Shown: positions 36,861 through 48,336, counted from the first letter of the stretch. The stretch: DNA of 64,000 nt from Sipunculus nudus (GCA_026874595.1 CM049306.1:35668019-35732018), one strand, 5' to 3'. A program made the numbers and translations. Notes: generated by a model not told the origin, from the letters alone.

Positions 36861-39679
36861 TATATAATGTCAAGAAAAATGCATATCGCTAGATATAATA
36901 TACACTAGAAAACACAACAGTCTACAAACTTTTATTATGGCCGATAAAGATACTATGATCCACTGTAATTACATTATATGGTGATTGAATGAAAGGACGT
37001 AAAATACACTTCAATGAATATAGACATTTATGTAATATTTTATTGTATACAATAAAACAATGAAAGAAAGATAAAATGTCAGAACGAATCCCCAAACAAA
37101 ACAGAATTCCGAGCAATGTTTCCCCCCGTGATGGAACTCGGAAATTACCTTTTAACACCACTGGCAATTTGCACACCTTTGATAAAGGAAGTTTTGCATC
37201 ATAAATTATAGCAACAGCATTCTCGCAGTAAATAAGGTGCTTCCGGGACCTGAAACCGGAAAAATGAATATTAATTTTAAGGGACATGTCAAAGTATTAA
37301 ACCTCCTATCCGGTCACTGTTTCGCTCTATATATATGATCTTCTTCGTCTCCTTATTTGAGTCTCATTTTCATTGTCACACTGTATCAAGTATGGTATCA
37401 ATAGTTTGCATAGATGAAGGTCAGAGAAAGATGTCTCTCAAGCTGAAGGAATGATCTTCAATGTGAGAGTGACCTCATCTTTGACTTGTGCAATTATAGG
37501 TGAAAATCATACAAAACATAAGATAGGTCAGGAATGTATCGATGGATTGCCCTGAAAATTTGCATGACTGAAGATATAGAATAGTTTTAGCTTGTACAAA
37601 AGACTAACAGAGCCACCTATTTTTATTATTTTCTCCGTTTCGCGCAGATTACCAGGCTCGATGTATTTCACAAAATTGTTTAATGCGTATATAGGTATGG
37701 GTTAGTGGCTGTTACTTTTGAATTAGTAATGAAAGTGACTATCTGATTAGAGTGAAATGGAATAGTTAGCCTTGGAATGTTTAGTTCCAGATATGAAGTA
37801 TCCAGGAGATTTCCTATGTAATGACACCTGTATCGCTTCCTATCGTTGCTCTTTCTTTTAGAAGATTCAGTTACAAATAATTTCCAGGTAGGAACATGCT
37901 TTTTTTGTCAGTTACAGGTAGGGCCTACCTACAGGACGAACACACATGTATATACATACACACAGACAGACCCGGTTACAATACCCCAATAAATACGCTT
38001 CTGAGGCGGCGGAAATTAACGCTTGTGTACAACCTCCGATTTTGGTGGTATACATAATGCATACCCCAAAAAGGGTAACAACCGGGCGAAGTAATACTAT
38101 GGAATCAAAATTGATTGTGCACCGTAAGCATTGCAACGTCAAAACCACAACAACAAATGGCAGGATCCAGGGAAAAGTTCACCAAGGCAAGTACATAAAA
38201 CCTGTGGTCTAATGTGAAATGGATCGGAATTGAAAGGAAAGTTGCATGAATTTTAATTTAATCCAACTAACAGGAATAAAAATGAAATGAATTGGAACTG
38301 AATTTGGAGGCTTAGCTGAACTGAACTCAAATATTCAGGCTCTAACATTTTTAAAATTATTGTCGGTAAGTTTTTTTTTAGGGAGGGAGGTGACTTTAAT
38401 GTCTTTCTATAAAGTGTTTGATTGACAAATGCTCTAGATAATAGATGTCACATAATACCTGGTGAGAAGTAGATTAGGTAGCCGGTAATAGTACTCACAA
38501 GAATCGGAGGTTTTCCAACCATGTTTAAAGGCATTGCAACACCTAGGATAGGTGCTGCCACATGCCGGGAAATTATATAACTAATGCACGGTTCTTTGAC
38601 CATGCATGAGCCAGCGCAGATTATCCGGTCTAGAATTAACTTTAAGTCATTGAAGGCATGGATATTATACTTAAGTGGAAAATAATTACAGACGGCCTGG
38701 GTATTCTTTGTAAAAGCTATAGTTTGTGTGTCGGCGCACTGGAAAATGAATTGTGTTCTTTTCATATGTTTGCATCCTGTTTAAGTTAAGAATTGATTTT
38801 GATTTTATTAAATATAATTTTATTTAATTGGAATTTATATTTTCCAACCACAAATGAATTAAAAAGGAACTGCAGTTCCATAATACCTCTTTAATGTTTG
38901 TATTTCATTTATCCACACTTTGCGTTTATGTTTGTGGTTTTTTTGGTTAGCAGTTAGATTATTAAGTTAACCACAGTTTATTACTTTATTATTCATACGA
39001 TATTAATGACAACATCTAAATATTCCTATAATGATAGAGGGAAAAAGGCATCTTCCGCTTTTGTAAACGAAACTGATTGACATTTATATATTATCTTCGA
39101 AAACTATATATAAAACACTCGACAGCCTTATAATCTATAGTGTAGAGTAATTATATGGACAAATAATACCAGGCTTTCCTGTCCGCTCAGCACATACCAG
39201 TATACACATCCACATATAACTATATAGGCATACACTGGGAGTTTTTGATTACCCATATACGCAGATTAAAACTCCCGTCAGACGGCCACCATAGCAGCAC
39301 AGCCGCTCAGCCATGAACTTCTTATATACACAATGATATCTACAATTATATTACGATTAAAGCTATGTACACTCTCACACGTTTATCCGGCAAGGCAAAA
39401 TCATAGGCAACGGTGACGCCAAAGACAACGACAATGCATTTTGGGTGTACACATTAATACGGTAGAATTTATAATCGGAATTGATAGTGTGAAAGACTAA
39501 GCATAATATTGCACGTAAGTATGTCCCTTTAACTAATAAATAGAGATATATGTTTACATAGAGTTCTCTGTTATAGTCATAAATTTGTATCAGGCGACAT
39601 TCTATATTTTTGGTAATGGATTTAGAATTTGGAAGTAGACTTTGAAATTTCACTTTGAAGTGATCGCACTAAATGGATA
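36861..39679. other. Intergenic stretch, no supported gene
   Basis: The longest open frame (36922-37287, minus, 121 codons) has no recognised motif, no flanking splice logic that I can support and unremarkable codon use. I see no repeats with a second copy in the window. Confidence 0.4.
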
Positions 39680-40155
39680 GGAACATATAATCGTTTATCT
39701 GGAATAATATTACACGAAACGCCTTTTATTGTCAAGGGGAAGACAGGGAAGACATGTACGGTAAATGAACACGTCCGCCCTCATATATGTAAGATACCCC
39801 GTATGTCAAGATTAAAAGTCGTCTTAATGTGACATGAAATGTCATGACACGAACAGTAAGAACAATGTGTGGCAAAAAAATTGACAATATATATGTGAAT
39901 TGTTATATTCATAAAATGGCCACGTGACGTCATAATGAGATATATACACCATCGCTAGATTAAGTGATCTTGGATGTTTGAACAAGATACATTCTTTCGT
40001 CAAGTACCCTTTGTTTATTCAGCGCATACCGTCGTTCAGCGCATACCGTCGTGGAGATATATACACCAATGCGGAAATTAAGAGTTTCACCTCGGCTAGA
40101 CACACTGCAACCCCTTCTGGTCACGGCATGATTTCGTAACACGTAAGACCGTCAG
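39680..40155. repeat. Unclassified dispersed repeat, family C copy 1
   Basis: It shares ordered blocks with 57798-58322: GGAACATAT, CGAAACGC, CAGGGAAGAC, CATGACACGAACAGTAAG, GACGTCATAATGA, TCAAGTACC..TTTGTT, CAGCGCATACC, AATGCGGAA and CACGGCATGATTTCGTAAC. No terminal inverted repeats or open frame recognised. Confidence 0.7.
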
Positions 40156-41767
40156 AGACTGCCCGGCTGCTATCTTTGTAGTGAAGAATTCCTTTTTTTA
40201 AACGGCCATTTTTAAAATCCCACAGCCAGAGACCTACCTTGTGTTTACTTTTCATGTGTAAATGTGCTTTTGCTTTACAGGTCGGGACAAACATACATAC
40301 ATACACCCACACACACACATACATAGATGTATATACATGGACTCGTCACGCAGTATTACAAACACTATCAAACCAACTGGCTGAAACTCATGCATACGTA
40401 CACTCCAAAAGATAAACAAGACATGAGTTAAAAAAAACATATCAATATATTAAAGAAAACACACAATTACGTTTCTCTGGAGAGGCGCTCCATACACATA
40501 GACACTGTTGATCATAAAAGTTCGATAATAATCACAGAAACAACCACCAAGTCCGTTAACCAAAGTACACAGAGCAGGCCCTTGTTTACACTTCTCCTAA
40601 TCACATGACACGTGACATCGGAATGTTGCGCTGCCCGTCTTACCGTTTGTTTGCGCTGTGTTCACAGTGCAATTAGTCCACTTTTGATACACTGAGCTCT
40701 GACCACCACTAGGCCCTGCTGGAGTACTGGTATAACTCTCAAGACCCATTTCATGCAGTACTCACTAATTAGCGCACAGACGATTCTATCTTGACTTAGA
40801 GTCAATGTCTTTCACAGCTGATGTCTACTGGAATCATCCAGCTCTAGAGCACCGAAAATGCTTCCACACAGCGATATCCAGTACCTCCACAGATCCAAGA
40901 TTAAATAGTGTCCTCGATCTGTTCCTGGAAGCGCTCATAACAGGTGTAAATTCGCTAGATTACCAGTCTGTTGGCAAAATGTGATACTCGGTCTGAAGTC
41001 CGTTACAGAGAAATCACCGTGGCCTTCCTCGGACACCGTCAATCTACGCTTATATACATCACATCTCAGCTGTCTAAACTCTGATGCACGCAGACCTGCC
41101 CCTGGACTGCAGATATCGTCCGGCTACACGAATTGGCGCACCGATCGGGCACCTGTATTGAAATCTGCCTTCATCACGTCTTATATTTGCTTGCTGACGG
41201 CCCAAGTCCTGACCATCTTCTAGCCAGTCAGCACTACCTATTATGCCGACTGCCAATTATTACATGAATTTCTCTATGGACAAGCCTCTAGAGACAAAAC
41301 CATGAGAAAAACCAATCCAAACAGGTGCCAATCCTTATAAGTCGACAATAAACAGGCTTTACTATAGAGACCGCTAAACAGAGACGGCTCACATGGAACT
41401 AAATTGCACTGAAATTAACACCAATCGAGACACGTGTGCTCTCTAACGAAAGTTCACACGCTAATATCTACGCATGATACTCATATAAATGTACAGTAAA
41501 TTACCAAAACAATCATCTGGCCATATTCCCTACTAGAATATGCAATACAATAACTAAGCACGGTCCTCTGGTGACACCCATATATGTCTCCATTTGATGT
41601 AAGATTTTTCTCATTTGCAATATTATATCACAAATGTGGTGTAATTAAAGGTGAAACCTTAGATGAAGGCGGGTTTAATAGCGCAGACGATTCCTACAAC
41701 GTGACAGTTTTGTACAACACATTTATATACTTGCGGGGGTATTGAGGTTGTCGGACGACACACATCT
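40156..41767. other. Intergenic stretch, no supported gene
   Basis: The open frames at 40981-41223 and 41074-41256 overlap on opposite strands and lack motifs. A short CA-rich run lies at 40292-40322. Nothing else is supported. Confidence 0.35.
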
Positions 41768-42235
41768 AGTTGCCTCCGCCAGAGGGTATGCGTTTATTCC
41801 CGTTCGTGTGTGTGTTGGTGTATGTTTGTTCACAACCTTACTCATGCAATCATAAACGAAATCTCATGAAATTTTCAGAGTATTTCGGGAAGGGGCCAAG
41901 AAAGAATCAATTAGATTTGGGTGGTGATCGAGCATCTTCTCCGGATTCTGGAGCGTCATCAAGGGATATTCACAAATGTACTTTCATTTATGCTCGAATG
42001 TACCCGGGAATATTGGCGAAATAATAAGTATATGCACACAAGTTTTAACCTCATGCGCCGCGTATTGTGGCCTGGCTACCAGTTCTAGTCACGTTCGAGC
42101 ACCCCGCACCTCGGAGCAAGGGAGTCCAGTGTGTTCGAAACGTGTACCCCTAGTTCTGAGATGAGTGGATACAAACACGGCTTAGGGAGCATCCAAAAAT
42201 AGGAAACCCCATATGGCGGAGGCATGCATCCATTG
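41768..42235. repeat. Unclassified dispersed repeat, family D copy 1
   Basis: It shares GTGTGTTGGTGTATGTTTGTTCACAAC, GCAATCATAAACG, AAGAATCAATTAGATTTGG, GATCGAGC and GGATATTCACAA-type blocks with 54897-55300. It begins TTGCCTCCGCCA, and the inverse TGGCGGAGGC occurs near 42215, so it has short inverted ends. Confidence 0.6.
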
Positions 42236-43204
42236 GGATGTAGATTTCTGGTCTGTTTATACTGCCGTAGTGGAGAAGGAGAAAGTAATGTCCCTAACTC
42301 GCAAAAGAATATTCATGTATCTCCACTAGGCGTGTTCGATCGGTAGTGTTTCGTGACTACCTGCGCAGTGAACAAAAAATGCCTCACGGAAAAGTACCAA
42401 TCGAATGACTTCTGCGCTGCACAGAAAATTGGCGGCCCCCATATAGCGTTACTGCCTGGTAAACGAAAGAGTATCGAGGTATGATTGGTATATAAAACTG
42501 TTAAATCGCTTACATTATGCTACAAAACCGCTAAAGATATTATTTATCTGGCAAAACTATTAAAGTATTAATTAGCGTTAAACGCTCACTTTCGCTAACA
42601 TTTTCGTGCCGATGAGAGCTATAGACAACACTCGCGCCCCCTAGCGGTAAGAAAATGTAAGGATTATAATCATACATGGCCAAAGGTATAGAATTTTTGC
42701 CAATGCCGTGTTGTATCGCTAAGTGTTATTGGGTGAAAACGATTCAATTTATGTCAACTACACGACAAAATATTATAGGAATTAAAAATGTGTTGGATAT
42801 TCAAAATTTGTCTATTGCATTGAACGCTATTGGGGAGTGGCCTATTGGCAGGCCTGATTTGTTGTAACGTGAATATTCTACGCAATTTCTCACATACTAA
42901 AATTCGTTAATAAATGATTAATGATGTCTATATTTGTAATATATGTTGAATAAAGTAGCAAACATCGTATTGTTCATATTTTGATTCAAACCTGGAGAAC
43001 GAGTAACCGATATCTTTAAAAAAAATAATAATTAGCGTTATGCGTTGATGAGCATGTATACAAAATGGGTCAAACTATAGAAGCCACAGACAGAAGGCAT
43101 TCGGTGGCACCCGGCCTGCAGGCGAAGACCGGTAACGAGACCTCCCAACTGGTAAGACCTGAAGTATGGTGCAAACCCGGACAAGATCTGCTGAACTGTT
43201 TTAT

Positions 43205-43450
43205 TTTTAAAAATAGGCACGTGACTTCATCGCCAGATTAAGTGGTCTTTGGAGTTTGACCCAGATACGTTGTCTTATCAAGTTTGATTTATGTACGTTG
43301 TTGTATTACACTTGGCCCAGATACTTCAGCGCATAACGCTGAGTTAGCGCATACCGTTTTGGAGTAGGCGTATACACTAATGTAGAAGTTTCACCTCCAC
43401 CTGACACACTGCCATCTCTTATAGTTACGGCATGATTATAACAACCAACC
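43205..43450. repeat. Unclassified dispersed repeat, family C copy 2 (partial)
   Basis: It matches the second half of the family only: CACGTGACTTCATCG, CCAGATTAAGTGG, TTAGCGCATACCG, GGAGTAGGCGTATA, AGAAGTTTCACC and TTACGGCATGATTATAAC. It ends about 105 bp upstream of the small open frame at 43556. Confidence 0.65.
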
Positions 43451-43555
43451 TCCGCACAGGGTTAAGCTTTATTTGGACATATGATAGGCCCCTGAAATTG
43501 CTTGTTCACCCGGCACGTTACTTCAGCAGCCTTGAGGCAACCACTGTATACAAAC

Positions 43556-43729
43556 ATGGCGGACCACATGGACCCGGACCACTGGGAACTCCTCGGCCGA
43601 ATTCGTATTTTCCCGATATCACCCGAAGATGAAGCGAGGTGTTCCGAAAAGGAACCGGACGTCGCTCACCCATTTACAAAACGTGTTAAAACCGGGTGGC
43701 ATTCTTTATATCGTTATATTTGGAATTAA
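43556..43729 (+). CDS. Possible small protein or first exon, 57 residues
   Basis: ATG at 43556 sits in a strong start context (CAAACATGGCGG). The frame reads MADHMDPDHWELLGRIRIF, then a charged stretch (PEDEARCSEKEPD), then a basic/aromatic end (KRVKTGWHSLYRYIWN), and stops at 43729. The composition looks more protein-like than its neighbours. It could be a complete micro-protein, a first exon (no strong donor found inside; GAG|GTGTTC at about 43637 is weak) or chance. I do not recognise a family. A family C repeat ends about 105 bp upstream. Confidence 0.3.
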   Translation: MADHMDPDHWELLGRIRIFPISPEDEARCSEKEPDVAHPFTKRVKTGWHSLYRYIWN

Positions 43730-43982
43730 TGTTGATAATGCATGCTCTATATTTGCTCCATTGACTTAATTATAGCAATTTAGAATTCTCATGACCGATT
43801 TTGGTGTAAAAGCGTGTTTAGTGCATGAGCATATGCAGGTTGATAGTCATAGTTAGACCTTCTGTGTGGAGAATGTATAACAACAAGACGGAGACTCGCG
43901 ACCCTCAACCTGCTGCCATTTGGGCAGAATTCCTGTCCGTATTCAGAAAACGTGACTGGGGTTAATACTCGATTTTTCTTGT

Positions 43983-44254
43983 GTTAAACAGCATTGGTTC
44001 ACCACTCCTGTTGTTCCTTGCTATACGTCATCCCGATTGCTGCGTCGTAACACCGAGGCACCCCCGAAAGGTACACTGGTTTTTGAGTGAAACAAGACTG
44101 TTGGACACAGTCTATCCCTGAAGCCGGCATAGCGCTAATCCCAGGGTGGGAAGCTGACCGTGAAAAATCTCACCGCCTCGGCTGAGATTCGAACTAACGA
44201 TTTCCGGGCTTTGTGTCCTGTACACTTGCTCTACCCCTGAGCCACAAAAGCCGG
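43983..44254 (-). mobile_element. tRNA-derived SINE, family 1 copy 1
   Basis: Minus strand. The head CCGGCTTTTGTGGCTCAG then GGGTAGAGC carries an A box, and GTTAGTTCGAATCTCAG a B box, of RNA polymerase III. The body aligns with 58571-58853 (GGTGAGATTTTTCACGG, GCAGCAATCGGGATGA, GTTTAACA). It is about 270 bp and lacks a proper tRNA fold at the anticodon arm. Confidence 0.75.
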
Positions 44255-45090
44255 ATTATATCATCTTACAGCAAAAAGCATTATGAGAGGGAGGTAATTA
44301 TTGAATCCTGCTTCACACCACATCTGGCGAAAAGTTTCTGGCGAATCTGTCGATCAGTTGCCTGATTAGCTGACGGGGATTATTATTAAGACGAACAACG
44401 CAGATGTGGGCTGGAGAGAAGATACAAAAGGAAAATTAACCTAGATATTTATCTAATCGCAGATATAATATTATTCTCGGATTGTGTATACATTTATTCA
44501 TCTTTTAAAATAGCTCCGTCTTTTGACTCATATCTAATAACAGATGGCACCACAAGTATCGTTCTTCGGATTAAGCTGACGAAGACGAATGGGCGGCCAA
44601 ATTTTAATGCAATCCATGAAAAAATATCCTAAAAAATGTGCTTTAACAACAGAAATTATGAAGAAATAAATTTGTTTATTATAATTATGATTGAATATAT
44701 AAGTTCAGGGCTATATATTAAAGACGATGGACACATAATATATAGAATTATCCATGAAAACATTCTTATATCTTCTCATGATTGTAATCAGTATCGAACA
44801 ATAAAATGAGAAGGTGAATCTCAAAATAGTTTAAGAATTATAAAACGAATTGTCTTGTGACTCATTTATTGGACAGGCTGAGGTGTAAAGAAATACATAC
44901 AAAGTTTTTTATTTTATAAGTTGCTCGTTTGTATTATATGTACCCACAATTGACAAATATAAAGTTAAATTAAGACTCCTAATCAGAACCCTATTGGATA
45001 TTACATAGGAAAATATACAAGTCCGTCTATTTTAACAAATCATGGACCATCATGGATGAGGCTATGGTAAAGGATATATATATATATATA
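44255..45090. other. Intergenic stretch, no supported gene
   Basis: AT-rich, no open frame of note; it ends in a (TA)n run at 45075-45094 abutting the Penelope-like element. Confidence 0.4.
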
Positions 45091-45141
45091 TATAGATAAC
45101 AGAATGAAGACGCCTTAGTGTTGACTAACTGTTTAATTCAA

Positions 45142-45187
45142 CCACGAGCTTTCGAAGCTTATAGCTTCTTCATCAGGTGTCAAGTGG
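45142..45187 (-). ncRNA. Hammerhead-ribozyme-like motif in left arm
   Basis: Identical to the motif in the right arm but on the minus strand, downstream of the endonuclease stop. On the element's sense strand it lies in the 3' terminal region. Same caveats. Confidence 0.55.
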
Positions 45188-45297
45188 AAAGGAATAGAAA
45201 TCGGCTGTATATATATATGTTAGATAAATAGATGTATGAGTAGCCATGCTGGTTCATTGTTTCATAGATGGAGTGGGTATACACAGAAAAGTGGTTC

Positions 45298-45371
45298 ACT
45301 GCCAGTGGGATTCGAACCCACGATCTTCCGATTTCCGGTGCGGCTGCCTTAGTCCACTTGGCCATGACAGA
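45298..45371 (-). repeat. tRNA-like SINE head, minus-strand arm
   Basis: Reverse complement of the head at 45381-45455 with almost no differences. The two heads face each other with their 5' ends at the centre, so they would be transcribed divergently. Confidence 0.65.
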
Positions 45372-45380
45372 TTGCGGGAA

Positions 45381-45455
45381 TCTGTCATGGCCAAGTGGAC
45401 TAAGGCAGCCGCACCGGAAATCGGAAGATCGTGGGTTCGAATCCCACTGGCAGTG
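45381..45455 (+). repeat. tRNA-like SINE head, plus-strand arm
   Basis: It has the D-arm GCC-AAGTGGACTAA-GGC and the T-arm GTGGG-TTCGAAT-CCCAC, with an acceptor stem pairing in six of seven positions. The anticodon arm does not fold (CCG..CGG with a ten-base loop), so it is a tRNA-derived head and not a working tRNA gene. The A and B boxes are intact. Confidence 0.65.
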
Positions 45456-45946
45456 AACCACTTTTCTGTGTATACCCTCTCCATCTATGTTAGATAAACA
45501 ATTTCTAATGACCATAATGCCTGGTATAGTGTAATGGATCTGTGATTGGCTACTCGGAATTTGTATCATGTTGACCCAGGTTCCGAGTGTGTCATTGTTA
45601 TTTACCCATAATGCTGGGTTATGACTGTCCGGGTTATGTTGAGTTCATGTCCTCTGTGATAATAAAGGTTTAAAGTTCATTATGCTCATCGGCTCAATGT
45701 TGATGATGATTGACGACTAATGTGGTGGCGATCTGGTTGTGCAAGTCCATGATTATGAATAGAGATAATCCATATGTAAATTGTGTATAAAATGATATGT
45801 TAAAAAATCTGTATCAGAAAGTTTACGTATAAGATGATGACGTTTGTCGATTACTTGATATTATTATTGTGTGTAAGCCTGAGAGGTGATCTCACAACAC
45901 GGCGGTATCAGTGGCGGGAATGTGCACGTATGCATGAGGAATGACG

Positions 45947-46542
45947 TCACGTCATTATCAGTATGGAGGGGTCGTTCGGTGCTATTAATATTATGGTATG
46001 TCTCAATGTCTGTAGTGTGCCATGAAACCGGCATCGCGATTTAATCCTTTCCTTATATATGGTGTCAAATGTATCAATCAATTTTAGTTCCCATATCTGT
46101 CGTTGTCGTGTGTCGTTAAGGTGGCCCTTTAGAACGCAAATCTGCATGCATTCTGGCGAGTGTTCCTGTTGAGAAAAATGTTCTCCGACCGGTAAGTTCG
46201 TGTCTAGCGCTTTAATGGACTGTCTGTGGCCATTTATTCTAAGACTTAGCATTAGGCTGGTTTCGCCTATATAAATAACTCCTGGACATATTTTACATGG
46301 GATGGCATAGACTACACCTTTACTGGTGCAGTCAAAGTGTCCCTGTATAGTGTGTTTGGCACCATGGATAATTAGGGTTTCCATGCGGACTATGAGTGGG
46401 CATGTGCGACAGCGCGGTCTTTTATATGGGAATGTACCGTTAGTGTTATCATATCTGAAGCTTTGATTTTGTACTAATTTTTTATGTAGATTATGGGGTT
46501 GTTTAAAAGAGAGGAGTGGTGTGTCGGGAAAGAGGGGTTTTA
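45947..46542 (-). pseudogene. C-terminal fragment of a Penelope-like protein with GIY-YIG endonuclease domain
   Basis: The frame is open from the inner end of the right arm to the stop at 45947, about 198 codons; the ATG at 46384 is internal. Order: linker with PLLSFKQPHNLHKKL, then a Cys pair in KRPRCRTCP, then the GIY-YIG core as VVYAIPC and VIYIGET, a helix with SLRINGHRQSI (the Arg and His are typical of the domain), PVGEHF and a later Glu in QIWELKLID. In Penelope-like elements this domain nicks target DNA to prime reverse transcription. The intact protein would be several times longer with a reverse transcriptase upstream, so this copy cannot move on its own. I see no frameshift within the part that remains. 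Confidence 0.82.
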
Positions 46543-47278
46543 ATGGGAACTAAAATTGATTGATAAATTTGACACCATAAGGAAAGGATTAAATCGCGAT
46601 GCCGGTTTCATGGCACACTACAGACATTGAGACATACCATAATATTAATAGCACCGAACGACCCCTCCATACTGATAATGACGTGACGTCATTCCTCATG
46701 CATACGTGCACATTCCTGCCACTGATACCGCCGTGTTGTGAGATCACCTCTCAGGCTTACACACAATAATAATATCAAGTAATCGACAAACGTCATCATC
46801 TTATACGTAAACTTTCTGATACAGACTTTTTAACATATCATTTAATACACCATTTACATATGGATTATCTCTATTCATAATAATGGACTTGCACAACCAG
46901 ATCGCCACCACATTAGTCGTCAATCATCATCAACATTGAGCCGATGAGCATAATGAACTTTAAACCTTTATTATGTCAGAGGACATGAACTCCACATGAC
47001 CCGGACAGTCATAACCTAGCATTATGGGTAAATAACAATGACACACTCGGAACCTGGGTCAACATGATACAAATTCAGAGTAGCCAATCACAGATCCATT
47101 ACACTATACCATGCATTATGGTCATTAGAAATTGTTTATCTAACATATATATATATATATACAGCCGATTTCTATTCCTTTCCACTTGACACCTGATGAA
47201 GAAGCTATAAGCTTCGAAAGCTCGTGGTTGAATTAAACAGTTAGTCAACACTAAGGCGTCTCCATTCTGTTATCTATA
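46543..47278. repeat. Right inverted arm of the Penelope-like element
   Basis: An uninterrupted 736-bp inverse copy of the left arm, differing by scattered substitutions (for example TTGACACC versus TTTGACACC, GTTATGT versus CACATGA contexts). The endonuclease end it carries on the plus strand is broken by stops. Confidence 0.9.
47182..47227 (+). ncRNA. Hammerhead-ribozyme-like motif in right arm
   Basis: The motif has the conserved core CTGATGA, then a perfect stem-loop GAAGCT-ATA-AGCTTC with one extra A before it, then GAAA, then GCTC and GTGG. The expected order for a type I hammerhead with a minimal helix III is met: CUGAUGA, stem II, GAAA, short AGCU, UC cleavage site, and GUG pairing back to CAC just before CUGAUGA. 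CCAC and GUGG also flank the motif. Self-cleavage is not proven; helix I is weak beyond three pairs. Confidence 0.55.
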
Positions 47279-47305
47279 CACTGAGGGACTAACACGGCTA
47301 CACGC

Positions 47306-47353
<48 letters not shown>

Positions 47354-48302
47354 TGTGAGATTTTGAAATATCCGTACTTAAGGTTTATATATCATGTTGT
47401 TTTAAACAGGGGTCAATGGAAGGTAACCTGCTAAAAAAATGAGGGAATAAAGAATTAAGGTGGCACCACTGGTCTTCTAAATAAAATATTGATATCCAAG
47501 ATGTCAAATCATACTTTATATAAAGAAGGTTATCCCTCTACCTGGTACCACTTTATATAAATCTAATGGTTGGTATGATTAAAAAATAAAAAAAACTTTA
47601 AGGTCTAGGTCTGTCTCATGTTGAAGACCATGACCAAAATTTAAATCGGCTTTGTCCGCTGATCAAAATCTATGTATTTGAAAATATTTAAAATCAGTCC
47701 ATTATTTTAGGAGTTATATCGGAGCATTATCAGCGGCGGCGGCCAAATGGTGACCTTTGTTTTTAGGATACAATAAATGTCTTTAAAAAGTGAAAGTGAA
47801 AAACTGAGAAGAAGAAAATCGAAGAGTGAAACTTTTAATATCAAAGAATGGGTAGGATATTTTAACCTTTAGGCATGCACAACTGTCATTAATCTTTAAT
47901 TGATAACGGTGACAGGCCCCGGAAGCAGCTAATGGACGAGAGTAGCAACATATATACAACCTGTTGCTTCCTTCATTAAAGATGTGAAAAATGCGGTTGG
48001 AGTCAACATGTTATTTCCGTGTTTCATCAGAGAGGAAGAAAAAGGGAACCAGTTGTGTCCGGGAACGCTATTCAACATTTTATTTGCCTCCCATTTATTA
48101 ATTATAGAAAATAAATTATTTCTTAATTGTCCCTGTATATTAAGCTTGCATTTTACATCCACATATATTTAATGGTTCTGCACGTATATGCAGAGATTCT
48201 AGCCTTTCATTTTTTTATTATACAGTCGTTCTTTATACCAAATGTATGTTATAAAAGTGGGATTCCATACAGGTGTTCCGTTATAGTTAGATCTCTCTCT
48301 CA

Positions 48303-48336
<34 letters not shown>

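Larger units (their letters stand above)
45229..45485. mobile_element. 257-bp insertion made of two inverted tRNA-like heads, with 13-bp target duplication
   Basis: TATGTTAGATAAA stands at both 45216-45228 and 45486-45498, while the right arm has only one such site, so the insertion is later than the inverted arms. The insert is a near-perfect palindrome from about 45264 to 45489 with a 5-base centre (GCGGG at about 45375-45379). Confidence 0.85.
45091..46094. repeat. Left inverted arm of the Penelope-like element
   Basis: Reverse complement of 46543-47278, interrupted by an insertion at 45229-45485. It contains the last 49 codons of the endonuclease frame and the presumed 3' untranslated region. 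Confidence 0.9.
45091..47278 (-). mobile_element. Penelope-like retroelement fragment with inverted arms
   Basis: Left arm 45091-46094 and right arm 46543-47278 are reverse complements over about 736 bp (left length without the 270 bp of insertion plus duplication is 734). Between them lie 448 bp of unique sequence. The minus strand from 46542 to 45947 encodes the C-terminal end of a Penelope-like protein: a basic linker, then a GIY-YIG endonuclease domain. The reverse transcriptase is missing, so the element is 5'-truncated. By family knowledge, Penelope-like elements often carry terminal repeats in tandem or inverted order and hammerhead motifs inside them; both are seen here. The left outer edge joins a (TA)n run and the right edge is near another, 47309-47348. 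Confidence 0.8.

Noticed and set aside
36922-37287. 121-codon minus-strand frame
   Set aside because: No recognised domain, Cys/Phe/Ile-rich composition as expected for AT-rich non-coding DNA, and no flanking signals.
45381-45455. Functional tRNA gene
   Set aside because: The D- and T-arms are good but the anticodon arm does not fold, and the copy lies in a mobile insertion; treated as a SINE head.
45180-45569. Open frames of 62-129 codons on both strands (with DSNPRSSDFRCG-type sequence)
   Set aside because: They are translations of the two inverted tRNA-like heads. The same peptide appears on both strands because the DNA is palindromic; it is a well-known kind of artefact.
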